From assembly GCA_964569385.1 (NCBI GenBank), contig CAZMUM010000011.1, forward strand, positions 1 through 64,000: 64,000 nt of DNA, read 5' to 3'. Each line of letters starts with the position of its first letter. The stretch's first letter is position 1. The position numbers were made by a program, and so were the translations under genes. Positions 1-9,539 of the stretch are shown piece by piece. This DNA is from JAADHX01 sp964569385 (GTDB lineage Bacteria > Actinomycetota > Acidimicrobiia > Acidimicrobiales > Poriferisodalaceae). The notes beneath the pieces are model-generated. The model was not told the origin of the DNA, made no database searches, and saw only the letters and a program-made list of their open reading frames with translations.

Positions 1-1022
1 GTGCTGTCACTGTCTGGGATGTCACCGTCTGTGCCGTCGTATGTGCAAGTGTCGTCTTCGCCGACCTTGGCGTTGCTGCTGTCGTATGTGCCAGCGTCGC
101 CGGCGCCGCTGTGGTCGGTCTCGTTGTGGTCGGTCTCGTTGTGGTTGGCTGAGCGTTGGGCCATGAGTTTGAGGGCGTCGTGGCGTCGTTGTTTATCGGT
201 GCGGCCAAGCTTGTGTTTGGTGACGTTTCCTTTGCCGTACTTTTCGACCGCGGCGGCCCAGTCGGCTTTGAACAGGTGTTGACGTAAACGTTGCAGCTCG
301 GTATCGATAATGACTCTCGCTATTGGGGTGAGGGTGCCAGACACGACGCCACGATCATTCAAACCCCGTGCGATATGAAAATCCCGGGCCGCAGCATCTT
401 TGCTATCGCGGTCGTCTGGCATCGACTCATCTGCGGCGTCTTGCCAACGGGCAATCAGGATCTTGAAATCGTTCCACGACAGATCCCGGGCGTATCTGGT
501 CAGGTCGGTTTCGAAATCGGCGAACTGGCCCCCGAAACGGCTATGCAAACAAGTACCTAAGAGCCGCACATGATCAGCCGAAATTTCGCCTGACTCGAAC
601 GCCCCACGCACAAGCGGCATCTGCGACAGGACGGTGGCCAGCTTTGATCGCCGCGAACCTGCTGCCGGATGATGGTTCGAATGGGAACGCAAATACGCCG
701 TCATCGAGGCGTTGCCGTGCTCGGCCCACAACATCGCCTCATCGCCCGCAGCAACAATGCGGGCATCCAGAGCGTCGGCCATAACTCGTAGACGATCAGA
801 CCCCGCGACAGCGTCAGCCAACTCAGAGTGGCTCAACCCGTTCCAATCACAATCCAAACCCTCGGCAATTTCGGCTGTGATCGACCCCAACACATCCAAA
901 GGCCCGGGACTACCAGCCCGAGCGATAACAGCATTCCACGGACCGCCAGACAACCCGGACAACGCCGCAAGAATCCCATCAACGCGCCCATCAAGCTCAC
1001 TATCACGAACAATTGTCGCCAT
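1..1022 (-). CDS. DUF222/13E12-family HNH endonuclease-like protein, 3' end cut off by window
   Basis: The minus strand is open from an ATG at 1022 to the window edge, giving about 340 residues that begin MATIVRDSELDGRVDGILAA. The helical N-terminal region, with a segment reading HSNHHPAAGSRRSKLATVL followed by SGEISADHVRLLG, is typical of the DUF222 (13E12 repeat) proteins common in actinobacteria. These usually end in a short HNH nuclease domain, which would lie beyond base 1 and is not visible. A low-complexity Asn/Asp/Thr/His linker (encoded around 1-170) precedes the expected HNH part. Family members are often linked with mobile DNA, but their true role is poorly known. It lies 71 bp downstream of the MscS gene on the same strand. 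The family call is fairly sure; nuclease activity cannot be judged. Confidence 0.75.
   Translation of the reverse strand, partial: MATIVRDSELDGRVDGILAALSGLSGGPWNAVIARAGSPGPLDVLGSITAEIAEGLDCDWNGLSHSELADAVAGSDRLRVMADALDARIVAAGDEAMLWAEHGNASMTAYLRSHSNHHPAAGSRRSKLATVLSQMPLVRGAFESGEISADHVRLLGTCLHSRFGGQFADFETDLTRYARDLSWNDFKILIARWQDAADESMPDDRDSKDAAARDFHIARGLNDRGVVSGTLTPIARVIIDTELQRLRQHLFKADWAAAVEKYGKGNVTKHKLGRTDKQRRHDALKLMAQRSANHNETDHNETDHSGAGDAGTYDSSNAKVGEDDTCTYDGTDGDIPDSDS
111..147. repeat. 15-bp tandem repeat, about 2.5 copies
   Basis: The unit gtggtcggtctcgtt occurs at 111-125 and 126-140, followed by a partial diverging copy. It lies in frame in the DUF222 protein and encodes repeated N-E-T-D-H in the linker before the expected HNH domain. 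It probably arises by slippage and is a likely site of length variation between strains. Confidence 0.8.
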
Positions 1023-1093
1023 GCACCGAACCATACAAACAGGGTGTGACAACTAAGTTCTTGCTAGCGACTGTTCTGACGACGGCGAATCTG

Positions 1094-2353
1094 TCAGCTG
1101 CCTTCGTCGGCCTGGGCATAGGGGCTCTCGAGCACGCTCTCGTGGCCGTCGGTAATTGGCTGATCGACGCGCTGGCCGCGCTGTCCACCAGGGCCGAACG
1201 AGTTCACGATGTCGCGAAGCTTGGCCCGATCGGGGACCTCCGGTAGCTGCTGGGGCTGGCCGGGCATCTCGGCGATGTGCACTGTCTGAGTCGGGAAGGC
1301 AAAGTCGACCTTCAGCGCTTCGGCAAGCCGCATGATGTCTAGGTTGAGAACATGCCGGGTGCGTAGTTCTTCGTTCCAATCGGCGGCGTCCATGAAGCAG
1401 TACACCAGTACGTCGAGACTGGTCGCGCCAAAACCGTGGAACTCGACTATGTAATAGTCCTGCCTCATACCAGGGCTTGCCTGGATGATGGCCCGGATCC
1501 CTTCGACGAACGCCTGCATCTGGTCAGGTGTGGTGTGGTAGCCGACGCCGAGCGTGGTCTTGTACCGGCGCCAACGTCGCTGGCCCATGTTGTCGATCCC
1601 AGCATTCATCAGATTGCCGTTGGGCACGCTGACCAGCGAGTTGTAGAACGTGCGCACCCGGGTGGAACGAAAGCCGACAGTCTCGACGGTGCCTTCTACC
1701 CCATCGACGACGACCCAGTCGCCAACCTCGAAGGGCTTGTCGGCGAAGATAGTGGCTCCACCCAGCACGTTACGAACCGTGTCTTGTGCGGCCAGCGCGA
1801 TCGCTAGACCGCCTAGACCAAGGCCCGCAACCAGCGACGACACATTGACATCGAGGTTCTGAAGTACGAACAGGACGCCGACTGCTGTCACGAACAGGCG
1901 CATCGTCGTGCGCAACAACGGAACCAGGCTGTCGTCGAGCATTGTCTCAGTCTCGCTGGCGCGTCTCGCCAGCACAGCCACGCCGATGTCGATGGCGCGG
2001 AAGGCAACCATGATGATCGCAACGGCGGCGACCAAACTGGTCGCCTGATGCACGACGTTCTCGACATCGGGATCGAAGTTGAGCGTTGGGAACCCGACTA
2101 GCACTGTGATTCCGACCGAGAGCAGCAAGATCCCGCGGTTCAGCAAGCGTCGCTTGCCTTCCCAAAATGTCAGCTCGTCGCCAAGGTACCGACGTTTCAC
2201 GACCAGCGAGATCACACGCAACAGCGCGAAGTGCATCACCGTCGCGATGACCGCGAGTACCCCGAGGCCAATGTACTGCTCGACCTCGATGCCAAGATAG
2301 CTGTTGGTGAACCAGTCAGGCGCGGCGACGATCACCTTGCACGCTCCATCCAC
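1094..2353 (-). CDS. MscS-family mechanosensitive ion channel
   Basis: This 419-aa inner-membrane protein should open under membrane tension and release solutes during osmotic downshock. Hydrophobic segments lie near residues 25-50, 70-95 and 100-130, followed by the pore-lining helix near 170-195 (SSLVAGLGLGGLAIALAAQD). The MscS beta-domain follows (FADKPFEVGDWVVVDGVEGTVE, about 205-230). The soluble C-terminal part ends in a Pro/Gln-rich tail. The start is a GTG at 2353; a second GTG six codons later is possible. The next gene upstream (2536) is divergent, and the DUF222 gene follows 71 bp downstream. The family call is secure; gating and ion preference are not visible. Confidence 0.9.
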   Translation of the reverse strand: MDGACKVIVAAPDWFTNSYLGIEVEQYIGLGVLAVIATVMHFALLRVISLVVKRRYLGDELTFWEGKRRLLNRGILLLSVGITVLVGFPTLNFDPDVENVVHQATSLVAAVAIIMVAFRAIDIGVAVLARRASETETMLDDSLVPLLRTTMRLFVTAVGVLFVLQNLDVNVSSLVAGLGLGGLAIALAAQDTVRNVLGGATIFADKPFEVGDWVVVDGVEGTVETVGFRSTRVRTFYNSLVSVPNGNLMNAGIDNMGQRRWRRYKTTLGVGYHTTPDQMQAFVEGIRAIIQASPGMRQDYYIVEFHGFGATSLDVLVYCFMDAADWNEELRTRHVLNLDIMRLAEALKVDFAFPTQTVHIAEMPGQPQQLPEVPDRAKLRDIVNSFGPGGQRGQRVDQPITDGHESVLESPYAQADEGS

Positions 2354-2535
2354 GATGATATTGCGAACGGGCCAGTGGCTTCAAACATCACCCTAAGTTA
2401 GCGAGTGGAGGTGCCCAGGTCTGAGACCCCTTCGAGGGAGGACGGTGTGAACCGGCGCTGACCATGCGAACCACGCCGGTCTCTCAGGGTGAGGTGACGC
2501 GGTAGTGACGCGCTGACATGGGCACAGTTCTACCC

Positions 2536-2880
2536 ATGAGCAAGATTCAAATCATTACGACGCTGGACGTTCCACCAGAGAACCTCGACGAGTTCAAGCG
2601 CCTGTCCACTGAGGCCGTGGCCGTCACTATGGGCGATGAGGGAACGCTCAGCTATGACCTGTTCTTCAGTGGCGACGGCGCGACGTGCGTGATGACCCAC
2701 GCCCACACGAGTTCGGACGCCGTCCTGAGGCACATGGGGAACATGGGTGAACTGCTCGGCTCAATGGTCGAAATTGCCGGCGATATCGAGGTCACGGTGC
2801 TCGGCGAGCCGTCGGCTGAACTTCTCGAAGCGACCGCGGCTTTCGGACCCAAGGTCCACACACACTTCGCGGGGAAATAG
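2536..2880 (+). CDS. Antibiotic-biosynthesis-monooxygenase (ABM)-like small protein
   Basis: A protein of about 114 residues starting MSKIQIITTLDVPPENLDEF. It has the dimeric alpha/beta-barrel pattern of ABM-domain proteins: a first beta strand, a helix beginning ENLDEFKRLSTE, then GTLSYDLFFSGDG and a HTSSDAVLRHMGNM helix. Such proteins are often called putative quinol monooxygenases; many act without cofactor on quinol-like substrates, but many are of unknown function. I chose the ATG at 2536 over the upstream one at 2518 because the conserved fold begins directly after it. The gene stands alone between two minus-strand genes, with about 180 bp of divergent promoter space upstream. No substrate can be inferred. 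Confidence 0.65.
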   Translation: MSKIQIITTLDVPPENLDEFKRLSTEAVAVTMGDEGTLSYDLFFSGDGATCVMTHAHTSSDAVLRHMGNMGELLGSMVEIAGDIEVTVLGEPSAELLEATAAFGPKVHTHFAGK

Positions 2881-3001
2881 CTCTCAAACACACACTACGG
2901 GTTTGTCCGTGCCGAGACGCTAAAGATAGTTGTCGCCGGCTGACCGAGCGGCTGGTGGATATCACCGAGGCGAAGCGGGATTCGAAGGTCTAGCGGGAGC
3001 C

Positions 3002-6000
3002 CTACGCAACTATTCGGGCATTCAGATCGGCAACTCGCCTCGCCCATCCGGTGATGCCATATGTCGAGCACAACCGCTCGGCCCCGCTGAGCCATCTGGA
3101 GGTCGACTCGTCGCATGGCCGTTCATCGGCCATGCGGTTCTCGACGAGCCCGCACAACGCGACAACGCTGTGATAGTGCCAGTCGAATCGCTTCGCGACG
3201 GATAGGGCATCGTGCAAGTGGCGCTCTGCATCGTCGAACCGACCGACAAGAGTTGCCAACCGACCGACATAGATGGAGATGGGCCCCTGGCTCATCGCTG
3301 CGTTGAACGACACCTCGTCGGCATATGGTTCGAGCTCTTCCAGAATGATCTCGGCAGCGGAGACATCGTCGAGCCCGAGAGCGAGGATGGCGAGCCCTAT
3401 GACAAGTGTCGTCCACATGAAGTCGGCGGGGACGGCCTCCAGACCGCGCCCGAGTGCCTCGTCGAGCACCGCGCGGGCCACATCAGGCCGACCGACATCG
3501 AGGCAGGCGATGGCGTGGGCGATCGCAAATGTTCGCTCGACCGATTCTGTCGTGTCGAGCTTGTCTGGCACCCTGGCCAACATCTCACCGCGATGGCCGC
3601 GGTGCGAACCCAGCGTAAAGAACTGGGCCGCGTAGGTAGTGAATGCCTCCGACTCGCCAATCTGAGCACCGATGGCATGAGAGTGAGGAATGAGTTCTTC
3701 TGCCTCATCAAACCGACACTCCATGGTTGCGTCGAAGCCCTCGATGAGAGCGGAGAGCCAGCGAACCCGAGGCTCGTTGATCTCCTCGGCGAGCGACTGC
3801 AACCGATCGGCACAGTGCGTCGCGAATTCCTGGTCACCGGCGCAGACCGCAGCGGTATGAGCCGCGTGATAGAGGTTCGACGCCTCGAGCGGTTGGCCGC
3901 TGTCCTCAATAATTTCGACGGCATCACGAGCGATACGCAGGCGCGACTCGCCGGCTCCGGGCGCCCACAAGGAGAACAGTAGATCCGGCGCTATTCGGGC
4001 CAGCAAACTGGCATCTTTGCTGGCCCGCGCCAGCGCCTCTGCTTCGGTAGCTGCTGCGGTCCGGCGATCTCTTTGATCGGTGGAAACGAGACTGCGGGCG
4101 AGCATCGCCAAAGCACGGGCGCGGGAGTCGTCATCGGCGTTGATGGTGCGCTCAACGGCAGCCTCTGCGATCGACACCTGTTTGGGGCCGAGGACGCCAA
4201 GCCGGATTGAACCCGGCGCGATTGTAAAGGCGGCCCGGAGCAAGACGTCGTCGGCGTCGGAGCTCAGCGCCAGCTCTGCAGCTTGGTGCAAGGTGTCGAT
4301 CGCCGTTGGATGACCAGCTCGATAGGCCGCCTCACCCAACGACGTCATCACCGCGGCTCGCCGGATATCATCAACGCCGATCTCCTCGGCGTGACGCAAC
4401 GCACGACCGAACCAGACGGCGGCTTCGTCAGGCGTGAGATCGACCAGTGCGCGCTCGCCAGCACGAATAGACCAGTCAAGCGCCGCGTTCGGTAGTCCAG
4501 CCCGAGCGGCGTGGTGGGCCAGCTGCGCCGGGGTGTGTGACGGTGAGGCAAGGAGCACCTCGTATGCAGATTCGTGCAGCCGAGACCGCTCCCTGGCGCC
4601 AAGGTCGCCGTCAATCGCCCTGGCAACGAGGGCATGAGCAAAGCGCACAACCCCGCGCTGCGACGGGTGGTCTTCCAGGAGTCCTGCCGTAACCGCTCGG
4701 TCAAGAACAACTCCCAGCTCGCGGCGGCTGAGATCGGTCACCGCCACTAAGACCGCCTCGTCGACATCGATGCCGAGCACAGCCGCGGCACAAAGCACGG
4801 TCTCGCCATCGGGTCCAAGCGGCGCGACCCGATCCCACACGAGGTCACGCAGGTTCGCCGGCACAGCGCCATTCGTACGCGGGGCGACCACGGCTGAGCC
4901 GTTGTTCGTCTGAAGCCCGCCAGAAGCATCCCAATGTTGCAGAAGGTGCTCGGCGTAGAGCGGGTTGCCGCCAGACTCGGCACCGAGTAGATCGACCACC
5001 GCCGAAACGTCGTAGCCGGCAAGCGAGGTAGTTCGAGCCAACACCAAGTCTCCGAGGGCGGACACACCAAGCCCGCCGAGCTCTATACGCACGGCGCCGC
5101 TACGTACAAGCTCGGCCAGTGCCAACCGAACTTCGGGTCTATCGGCTTCGCCAGTGTCTCGAAAGCACACCGCGAACAAGATCGGCGACCCCGCAAGGTT
5201 GCGAACCAGATGGCGCAGGAGCTGTAGACCCGTGGGCTCAGCCCAGTGCATGTCGTCGAGGACGATGATCAGCGGCCCAACCTCGGCACTGCGCCGAACC
5301 AGGTCTGCCGTCGCCTCGAACAGCAGATGGCGCGCCGTGATCTCGTCGGCCCCAGCCTTGACGGTTGGTCCCGGTAGTAGCCGCTTCAGATGCGGCACCA
5401 TCGGCAGAACGTCGTTCCCGCGTGCTGCTACGTGCGCCGACAGTACCTCTTCTGGCAGCGCTTCGACCATCTTCTCCAGCAACCCGCGAAACGGCTGGAG
5501 CGGCCCGGCGGCCAGCTCGTCGTTGCGGCTGTACCACACGGTGAGACCGTCCACGACCCGAAGGCGGCGCATGAACTCGGCCACCAGGGTCGTTTTGCCA
5601 ATTCCTGCCTCACCCGATACAAGAGCGACTCTCAGCCGTCCCTCCTCCACGACGCTGTCGGCCGCAGAAATTAGCGTAGCGAGCTCGCCCTCTCGACCGA
5701 CAGACTTAACTCCAACCAACAAGTCGGGTACCTGCGGCTGGCGCGACCAAGTGGCACGGCGTCGATGCGTAACTGCCGCATCGTTGCTTCTGAGGTTTGC
5801 GTCGTTTTCGTTGAGCCGGCCGTCCCAGCCACTGGACACCCTGCGCTCAATCTCTTGCAGCGCCGCTGATGGTTCGACGCCGACCTCGTCTGCCAGGAAG
5901 CGGCGGTAGCTCTGAAACACGCGAAGCGCCTCTGTGCTCCGCCCGGCGACCGCGAACCCACGGATCAACAGACCTTGCGGATGATCGCGAAACGGATGGT

Positions 6001-6511
6001 CGGCCACGTGACCCTCAAGCACCCCGATGGCTTCGTCGACACGGTCGTGATTGAGCAGCGCGGCCGCGAATGACTCGACGATCGACGCATGTAGCTCATC
6101 GAGCCTGGACGCGGTTCCGACGGCCCAAGGCTCCGCTGCGAACTCAGCTATCGACGGACCGTCCCATCGCTCGAGCAGAGCTGCCAGCGCTACCGGGTCA
6201 TGTGTCGCGTCGCGATATTCGGACTCGGCGAGAGTGGCATCCACCGCAGCATCGAACTGATAGCCGGTGGCGCGGGTGCGGAGGGCTTGATCGCCGACGA
6301 CTTTGCGCAATCGGGCAACGGATTTCCGCAGCGCGCCCGGGGTGAGGTCGAGAACCCCGCACAGCCATTCGGCGCGTACAGGCTGAGGAGCATGAATAGC
6401 GAGCGCCGCTAAGAGCCTTCTCTGGCTCGCGCTCGGCGGCTCCAGCACATTGCCAAAGCAAACGACCTGCACCCGACCCAAGACCCGGGCCATTGTCGCC
6501 TCAGTCGTCAT
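3002..6511 (-). CDS. Large BTAD/AAA-type transcriptional regulator (SARP/LuxR-like)
   Basis: This 1169-aa protein starts with a winged-helix DNA-binding region (about 10-105, including APQPVRAEWLCGVLDLTPGA). A bacterial transcriptional activation domain follows (about 110-235; SYRRFLADEVGVEPSAAL). Next is an AAA_16-type ATPase with Walker A GEAGIGKTTL near residue 305 and Walker B LIIVLDDMHW near 415. The C-terminal half is a long array of TPR-like helices. Proteins of this design are signal-integrating activators of secondary metabolism or morphological switches; the ligand is unknown. It lies 97 bp downstream of otsA on the same strand, so it may be read from that operon or from its own promoter in the gap. 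An ATG six codons later (6493) is an alternative start. Confidence 0.85.
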   Translation of the reverse strand: MTTEATMARVLGRVQVVCFGNVLEPPSASQRRLLAALAIHAPQPVRAEWLCGVLDLTPGALRKSVARLRKVVGDQALRTRATGYQFDAAVDATLAESEYRDATHDPVALAALLERWDGPSIAEFAAEPWAVGTASRLDELHASIVESFAAALLNHDRVDEAIGVLEGHVADHPFRDHPQGLLIRGFAVAGRSTEALRVFQSYRRFLADEVGVEPSAALQEIERRVSSGWDGRLNENDANLRSNDAAVTHRRRATWSRQPQVPDLLVGVKSVGREGELATLISAADSVVEEGRLRVALVSGEAGIGKTTLVAEFMRRLRVVDGLTVWYSRNDELAAGPLQPFRGLLEKMVEALPEEVLSAHVAARGNDVLPMVPHLKRLLPGPTVKAGADEITARHLLFEATADLVRRSAEVGPLIIVLDDMHWAEPTGLQLLRHLVRNLAGSPILFAVCFRDTGEADRPEVRLALAELVRSGAVRIELGGLGVSALGDLVLARTTSLAGYDVSAVVDLLGAESGGNPLYAEHLLQHWDASGGLQTNNGSAVVAPRTNGAVPANLRDLVWDRVAPLGPDGETVLCAAAVLGIDVDEAVLVAVTDLSRRELGVVLDRAVTAGLLEDHPSQRGVVRFAHALVARAIDGDLGARERSRLHESAYEVLLASPSHTPAQLAHHAARAGLPNAALDWSIRAGERALVDLTPDEAAVWFGRALRHAEEIGVDDIRRAAVMTSLGEAAYRAGHPTAIDTLHQAAELALSSDADDVLLRAAFTIAPGSIRLGVLGPKQVSIAEAAVERTINADDDSRARALAMLARSLVSTDQRDRRTAAATEAEALARASKDASLLARIAPDLLFSLWAPGAGESRLRIARDAVEIIEDSGQPLEASNLYHAAHTAAVCAGDQEFATHCADRLQSLAEEINEPRVRWLSALIEGFDATMECRFDEAEELIPHSHAIGAQIGESEAFTTYAAQFFTLGSHRGHRGEMLARVPDKLDTTESVERTFAIAHAIACLDVGRPDVARAVLDEALGRGLEAVPADFMWTTLVIGLAILALGLDDVSAAEIILEELEPYADEVSFNAAMSQGPISIYVGRLATLVGRFDDAERHLHDALSVAKRFDWHYHSVVALCGLVENRMADERPCDESTSRWLSGAERLCSTYGITGWARRVADLNARIVA

Positions 6512-6608
6512 CGATCGATTATCGCAGATCGGGGAGACACCGTGTGACTGCCCCCGTGTGGTGCGCCTCTATAGAGACTCGAACCTCGGGCGTCGTGATG
6601 GACGGGGC

Positions 6609-8036
6609 TTAGGCCAGTTCTGACAGGAAACCGCCGGCCCAGTCGTGCACGGTGTTGGCCTTCAATACTGAGCGCATGGCTGACATGCGGCGCTCTTGTT
6701 CCTCGATTGGCGTAGAGAGGGTGGACAGAAGGACGGCTTTCATGCCATCGAGGTCGAATGGGTTGCAGAGGTGAGCCTCGGTGAACTCTTGGGCCGTGCC
6801 CGCGAACTCGCTGAGGATGAGCGAACCTCGGTTGTCGACCTTGGCGGCAACGAACTCTTTGGCCACGAGGTTCATGCCGTCGCGGTACGGGGTGACCAGC
6901 ATTACATCGGCGGCTCGGTACATGGCCATGAGTTCGTCGAAACTGAAACTCTGATGCAGATAGTGCACCACCGGGGTACCCATAGTGGCGAAGTTGCCGT
7001 TGATTTCGCTGACTAGCCGTTCGATCTGCTCGCGGGTGTCGGCATAACCTCGCACATCGTCGCGCGATGGCGTGGCGACTTGCACGAACGCAACATCGCC
7101 GGCCTCGACAGCCCCATCTTCGAGTAGTTCCAGCAGGGCCCTAAGCCGAACATCGATGCCCTTGGTGTAGTCGAGCCGATCGACGCCAAGCAACAGCTTT
7201 CGGGGATTTCCCACCTCGGCTCGCAGCGTCGCGGCGGCCTTGATCACACTGGCTTCGCTCGCTGTGGTCTCGATTTCGGCCACATCGACCGATATAGGGA
7301 ACGAACCAATCGTCACGCTACGGCCCTGCCAGTCGAGGCTGACCGACGACTCCATCAGTACCGCCGGCATATCAAGAACCCGTCGAAGCACATTCAGAAA
7401 ATGTCTGGCGTCGTCGGGAGTCTGGAAACCGATGGTGTCGGCGCCCATCAGCCCCCTGGCGATATGTTCGCGCCAAGGCAGCCGGTGAAACAGCTCTCCG
7501 GGAGGAAACGGCGTGTGCAAGAAGAATCCGATTTTGAGGTCGGGGCGAGCAACGCGCACCATCTCTGGCACCAGTTGAAGGTGATAGTCGTGCACCCAAA
7601 GAGTGCCGCCCTCTGCGGTGCTGACAATGGCCTGGCGGGCGAACCGTTCGTTAACCCGACGATAGGCATCCCACCAGTGACGGTGGTACTGCGTGGACAA
7701 AGCGCCTGAGTGGTACAGCGGCCAGATTGTGCCGTTGGAGAAGCCCTCGTAGTAGTTGTCGTGCTCGGTTTGGCTCAGGTTGATTGGATGCAATGCAACA
7801 TCGTCGTGGCGAAATGGGCTATGCGACTCGTCGATCATGCCGCTCCACCCGATCCAGGCGCTTTCGCGAGACCGCATCACCGGCTTAAGCGCCGTGACGA
7901 GCCCGCCTGGGCTGATGGACCACTGCCCGGATTCGTGGCGACGAACGGGTAGACGGTTAGCGGCAACCACAAAGCCGTGACGTACAAATAGATCAGTAGT
8001 CACCGGAGTATCGTCGACCTCGACATGTAGGTCCAT
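6609..8036 (-). CDS. otsA: Trehalose-6-phosphate synthase
   Basis: A 475-aa GT20-family retaining glycosyltransferase. It transfers glucose from a nucleotide sugar to glucose-6-phosphate, forming trehalose-6-phosphate for osmoprotection or storage. Diagnostic segments are VAANRLPV near the N terminus, TLWVHDYHLQLVPEMV, GFFLHTPFPPGELF, LGVDRLDYTKGIDVRL and TPYRDGMNLVAKEFVA. The length is normal for OtsA. It follows the WS/DGAT gene by 27 bp on the same strand and should be co-transcribed with it. No trehalose-phosphate phosphatase gene (otsB) is seen nearby. The call is very secure. Confidence 0.95.
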   Translation of the reverse strand: MDLHVEVDDTPVTTDLFVRHGFVVAANRLPVRRHESGQWSISPGGLVTALKPVMRSRESAWIGWSGMIDESHSPFRHDDVALHPINLSQTEHDNYYEGFSNGTIWPLYHSGALSTQYHRHWWDAYRRVNERFARQAIVSTAEGGTLWVHDYHLQLVPEMVRVARPDLKIGFFLHTPFPPGELFHRLPWREHIARGLMGADTIGFQTPDDARHFLNVLRRVLDMPAVLMESSVSLDWQGRSVTIGSFPISVDVAEIETTASEASVIKAAATLRAEVGNPRKLLLGVDRLDYTKGIDVRLRALLELLEDGAVEAGDVAFVQVATPSRDDVRGYADTREQIERLVSEINGNFATMGTPVVHYLHQSFSFDELMAMYRAADVMLVTPYRDGMNLVAKEFVAAKVDNRGSLILSEFAGTAQEFTEAHLCNPFDLDGMKAVLLSTLSTPIEEQERRMSAMRSVLKANTVHDWAGGFLSELA

Positions 8037-8063
8037 GCGACCACTCTACGGTGCGTCAACGAG

Positions 8064-9539
8064 TCAGCGCTTTCGTTTGAGTTTCATGGCCTTGAACAGC
8101 TCGTCGATGGCTTCAAGGTGTAGATCGGCGAGAACCTCGAGATCAGGCACAAGTTCGCGGTCGGCAACTAGCCCTATGTCGAGCGAATCCATGTAACTAT
8201 GCACTGTGAGGTTGAGCCCGACACCCTCGGCGATTGTCGACACTGGGAAGTACCGAGTCATCGGTGCTCCACCCATGTAGAGAGGTTCGCGGGGGCCGGG
8301 CACATTGGACAGAACAACGTTGATCGGCGGGTTCACCCGATCAGCTATATGGGTTGACGTGGCGAGGCGGGCGGCTTGGGTGGCGAGCATTGGCGACATC
8401 CACTGAGCGACGTTCACCATGGTCTCGGCCGGCATCAGATCGAAGGTCTTCTTGGCAACAACCATCTCTTCGTGGACCGTCTGGAGACGTTCGAGGGGGT
8501 CATCGAGGTGTGTTGGCAACGACGCAACTATCTGCGACACCCTGTTCGTCCACGTATCGACCTCTTGGCCGGTGCGAATCGAAACTGGCACCATGGCAAC
8601 CAGCGGCTTTTCTGGCAACGCGTCGTGGAGTTCGAGATAGTTTCGCAACGCGGTAGTGCACATAGCCATAACAACATCGTTGACGGTTGCCCCAGCCGCG
8701 TTCTTGAGAGTTTTGATGTCGGCCATCGGAACCGAACGCATAGCGAAGCGCCGGTGCGGTCCGATCGATTTGTTCCACGGCGTCTTGGGGGCCCGCAAAG
8801 AAGGCAGTTTGATCCCACCCTCGGCCCTTGCCGCGCGCCCGCCCAAGGCAGGCCCAAGTTTGTCCCGGACACCGTCGACCATCGAAACAAGGCCGGTTTG
8901 CCTGGTCGCCTCGGCAAACCTACGAACAGCACTCAGCTGAACGCGCGCCGCTCGGCGAGGTCGCCTAGCCAAAGATGCGGCAGTTCGGGTGAGCATTTCG
9001 ACATCGCTCGGTTGCTGTTCTGGTTTCCACGAGCCGTCGTCTGGCGGCAGTTCGTCGCCTTCGGGGCTATGGTCGAGCAAGATCCCGAGCATCTCGACGC
9101 CAGCGGCGCCATCGACGGTGGCGTGGTGGGTCTTGCTAAGAACCGCGAACTGGTTGTCGGGCAGGCCCTCGAGTACGTACGCCTCCCACAAGGGACGACT
9201 GCGGTCCATCGGCCTACCGATAATGCGCGCAACCTGGGTCGCTAACTGGACATGGTCGCCCGGCCGAGGGATGGCGATATGGCGAATATGGAACTCGAGG
9301 TCGAAATCGGGGTCGTTGATCCAGTATGGGTGGTCGAGACCCATCGGCACAGACACAAGACGCCGCCTGAACGGCTCCAGCAGATGCAACCGGCGCTCGA
9401 TCTGGGACATGAACGCTTCGTACGGATCGAAATCCGGGTCGTCGGGCCAGTCGTATATGGCCAACCCGTTGACATGTCCGTAAGTAGTGCCCGTTTCCAT
9501 GTAAAGGAAGCTGGCATCGAGACCGGTTAGTTGTTTCAT
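8064..9539 (-). CDS. Wax ester synthase / diacylglycerol acyltransferase (WS/DGAT)
   Basis: A 491-aa member of the bacterial WS/DGAT family, which esterifies diacylglycerol or fatty alcohols with acyl-CoA to make triacylglycerol or wax at the membrane-lipid body interface. The start MKQLTGLDASFLYMET is typical. The catalytic HHxxxDG motif is intact (KTHHATVDGAAG, about residue 136), and the C-terminal NVVLSNVPGPREPLYMGGA motif is present. Its ATG overlaps the stop of the upstream coiled-coil gene by 4 nt (ATGA), so the two are translationally coupled. The gpsA gene, which supplies glycerol-3-phosphate, is divergent just upstream. The family is secure; whether TAG or wax is the main product is not. 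Confidence 0.93.
   Translation of the reverse strand: MKQLTGLDASFLYMETGTTYGHVNGLAIYDWPDDPDFDPYEAFMSQIERRLHLLEPFRRRLVSVPMGLDHPYWINDPDFDLEFHIRHIAIPRPGDHVQLATQVARIIGRPMDRSRPLWEAYVLEGLPDNQFAVLSKTHHATVDGAAGVEMLGILLDHSPEGDELPPDDGSWKPEQQPSDVEMLTRTAASLARRPRRAARVQLSAVRRFAEATRQTGLVSMVDGVRDKLGPALGGRAARAEGGIKLPSLRAPKTPWNKSIGPHRRFAMRSVPMADIKTLKNAAGATVNDVVMAMCTTALRNYLELHDALPEKPLVAMVPVSIRTGQEVDTWTNRVSQIVASLPTHLDDPLERLQTVHEEMVVAKKTFDLMPAETMVNVAQWMSPMLATQAARLATSTHIADRVNPPINVVLSNVPGPREPLYMGGAPMTRYFPVSTIAEGVGLNLTVHSYMDSLDIGLVADRELVPDLEVLADLHLEAIDELFKAMKLKRKR

Noticed and set aside
3212..3982. Open frame of 256 codons on the plus strand
   Set aside because: It is antisense to the BTAD/AAA regulator, whose domains are clear; high GC content leaves long open frames opposite real genes. 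The same holds for frames at 8376-9245, 30013-30900 and 39157-40041.
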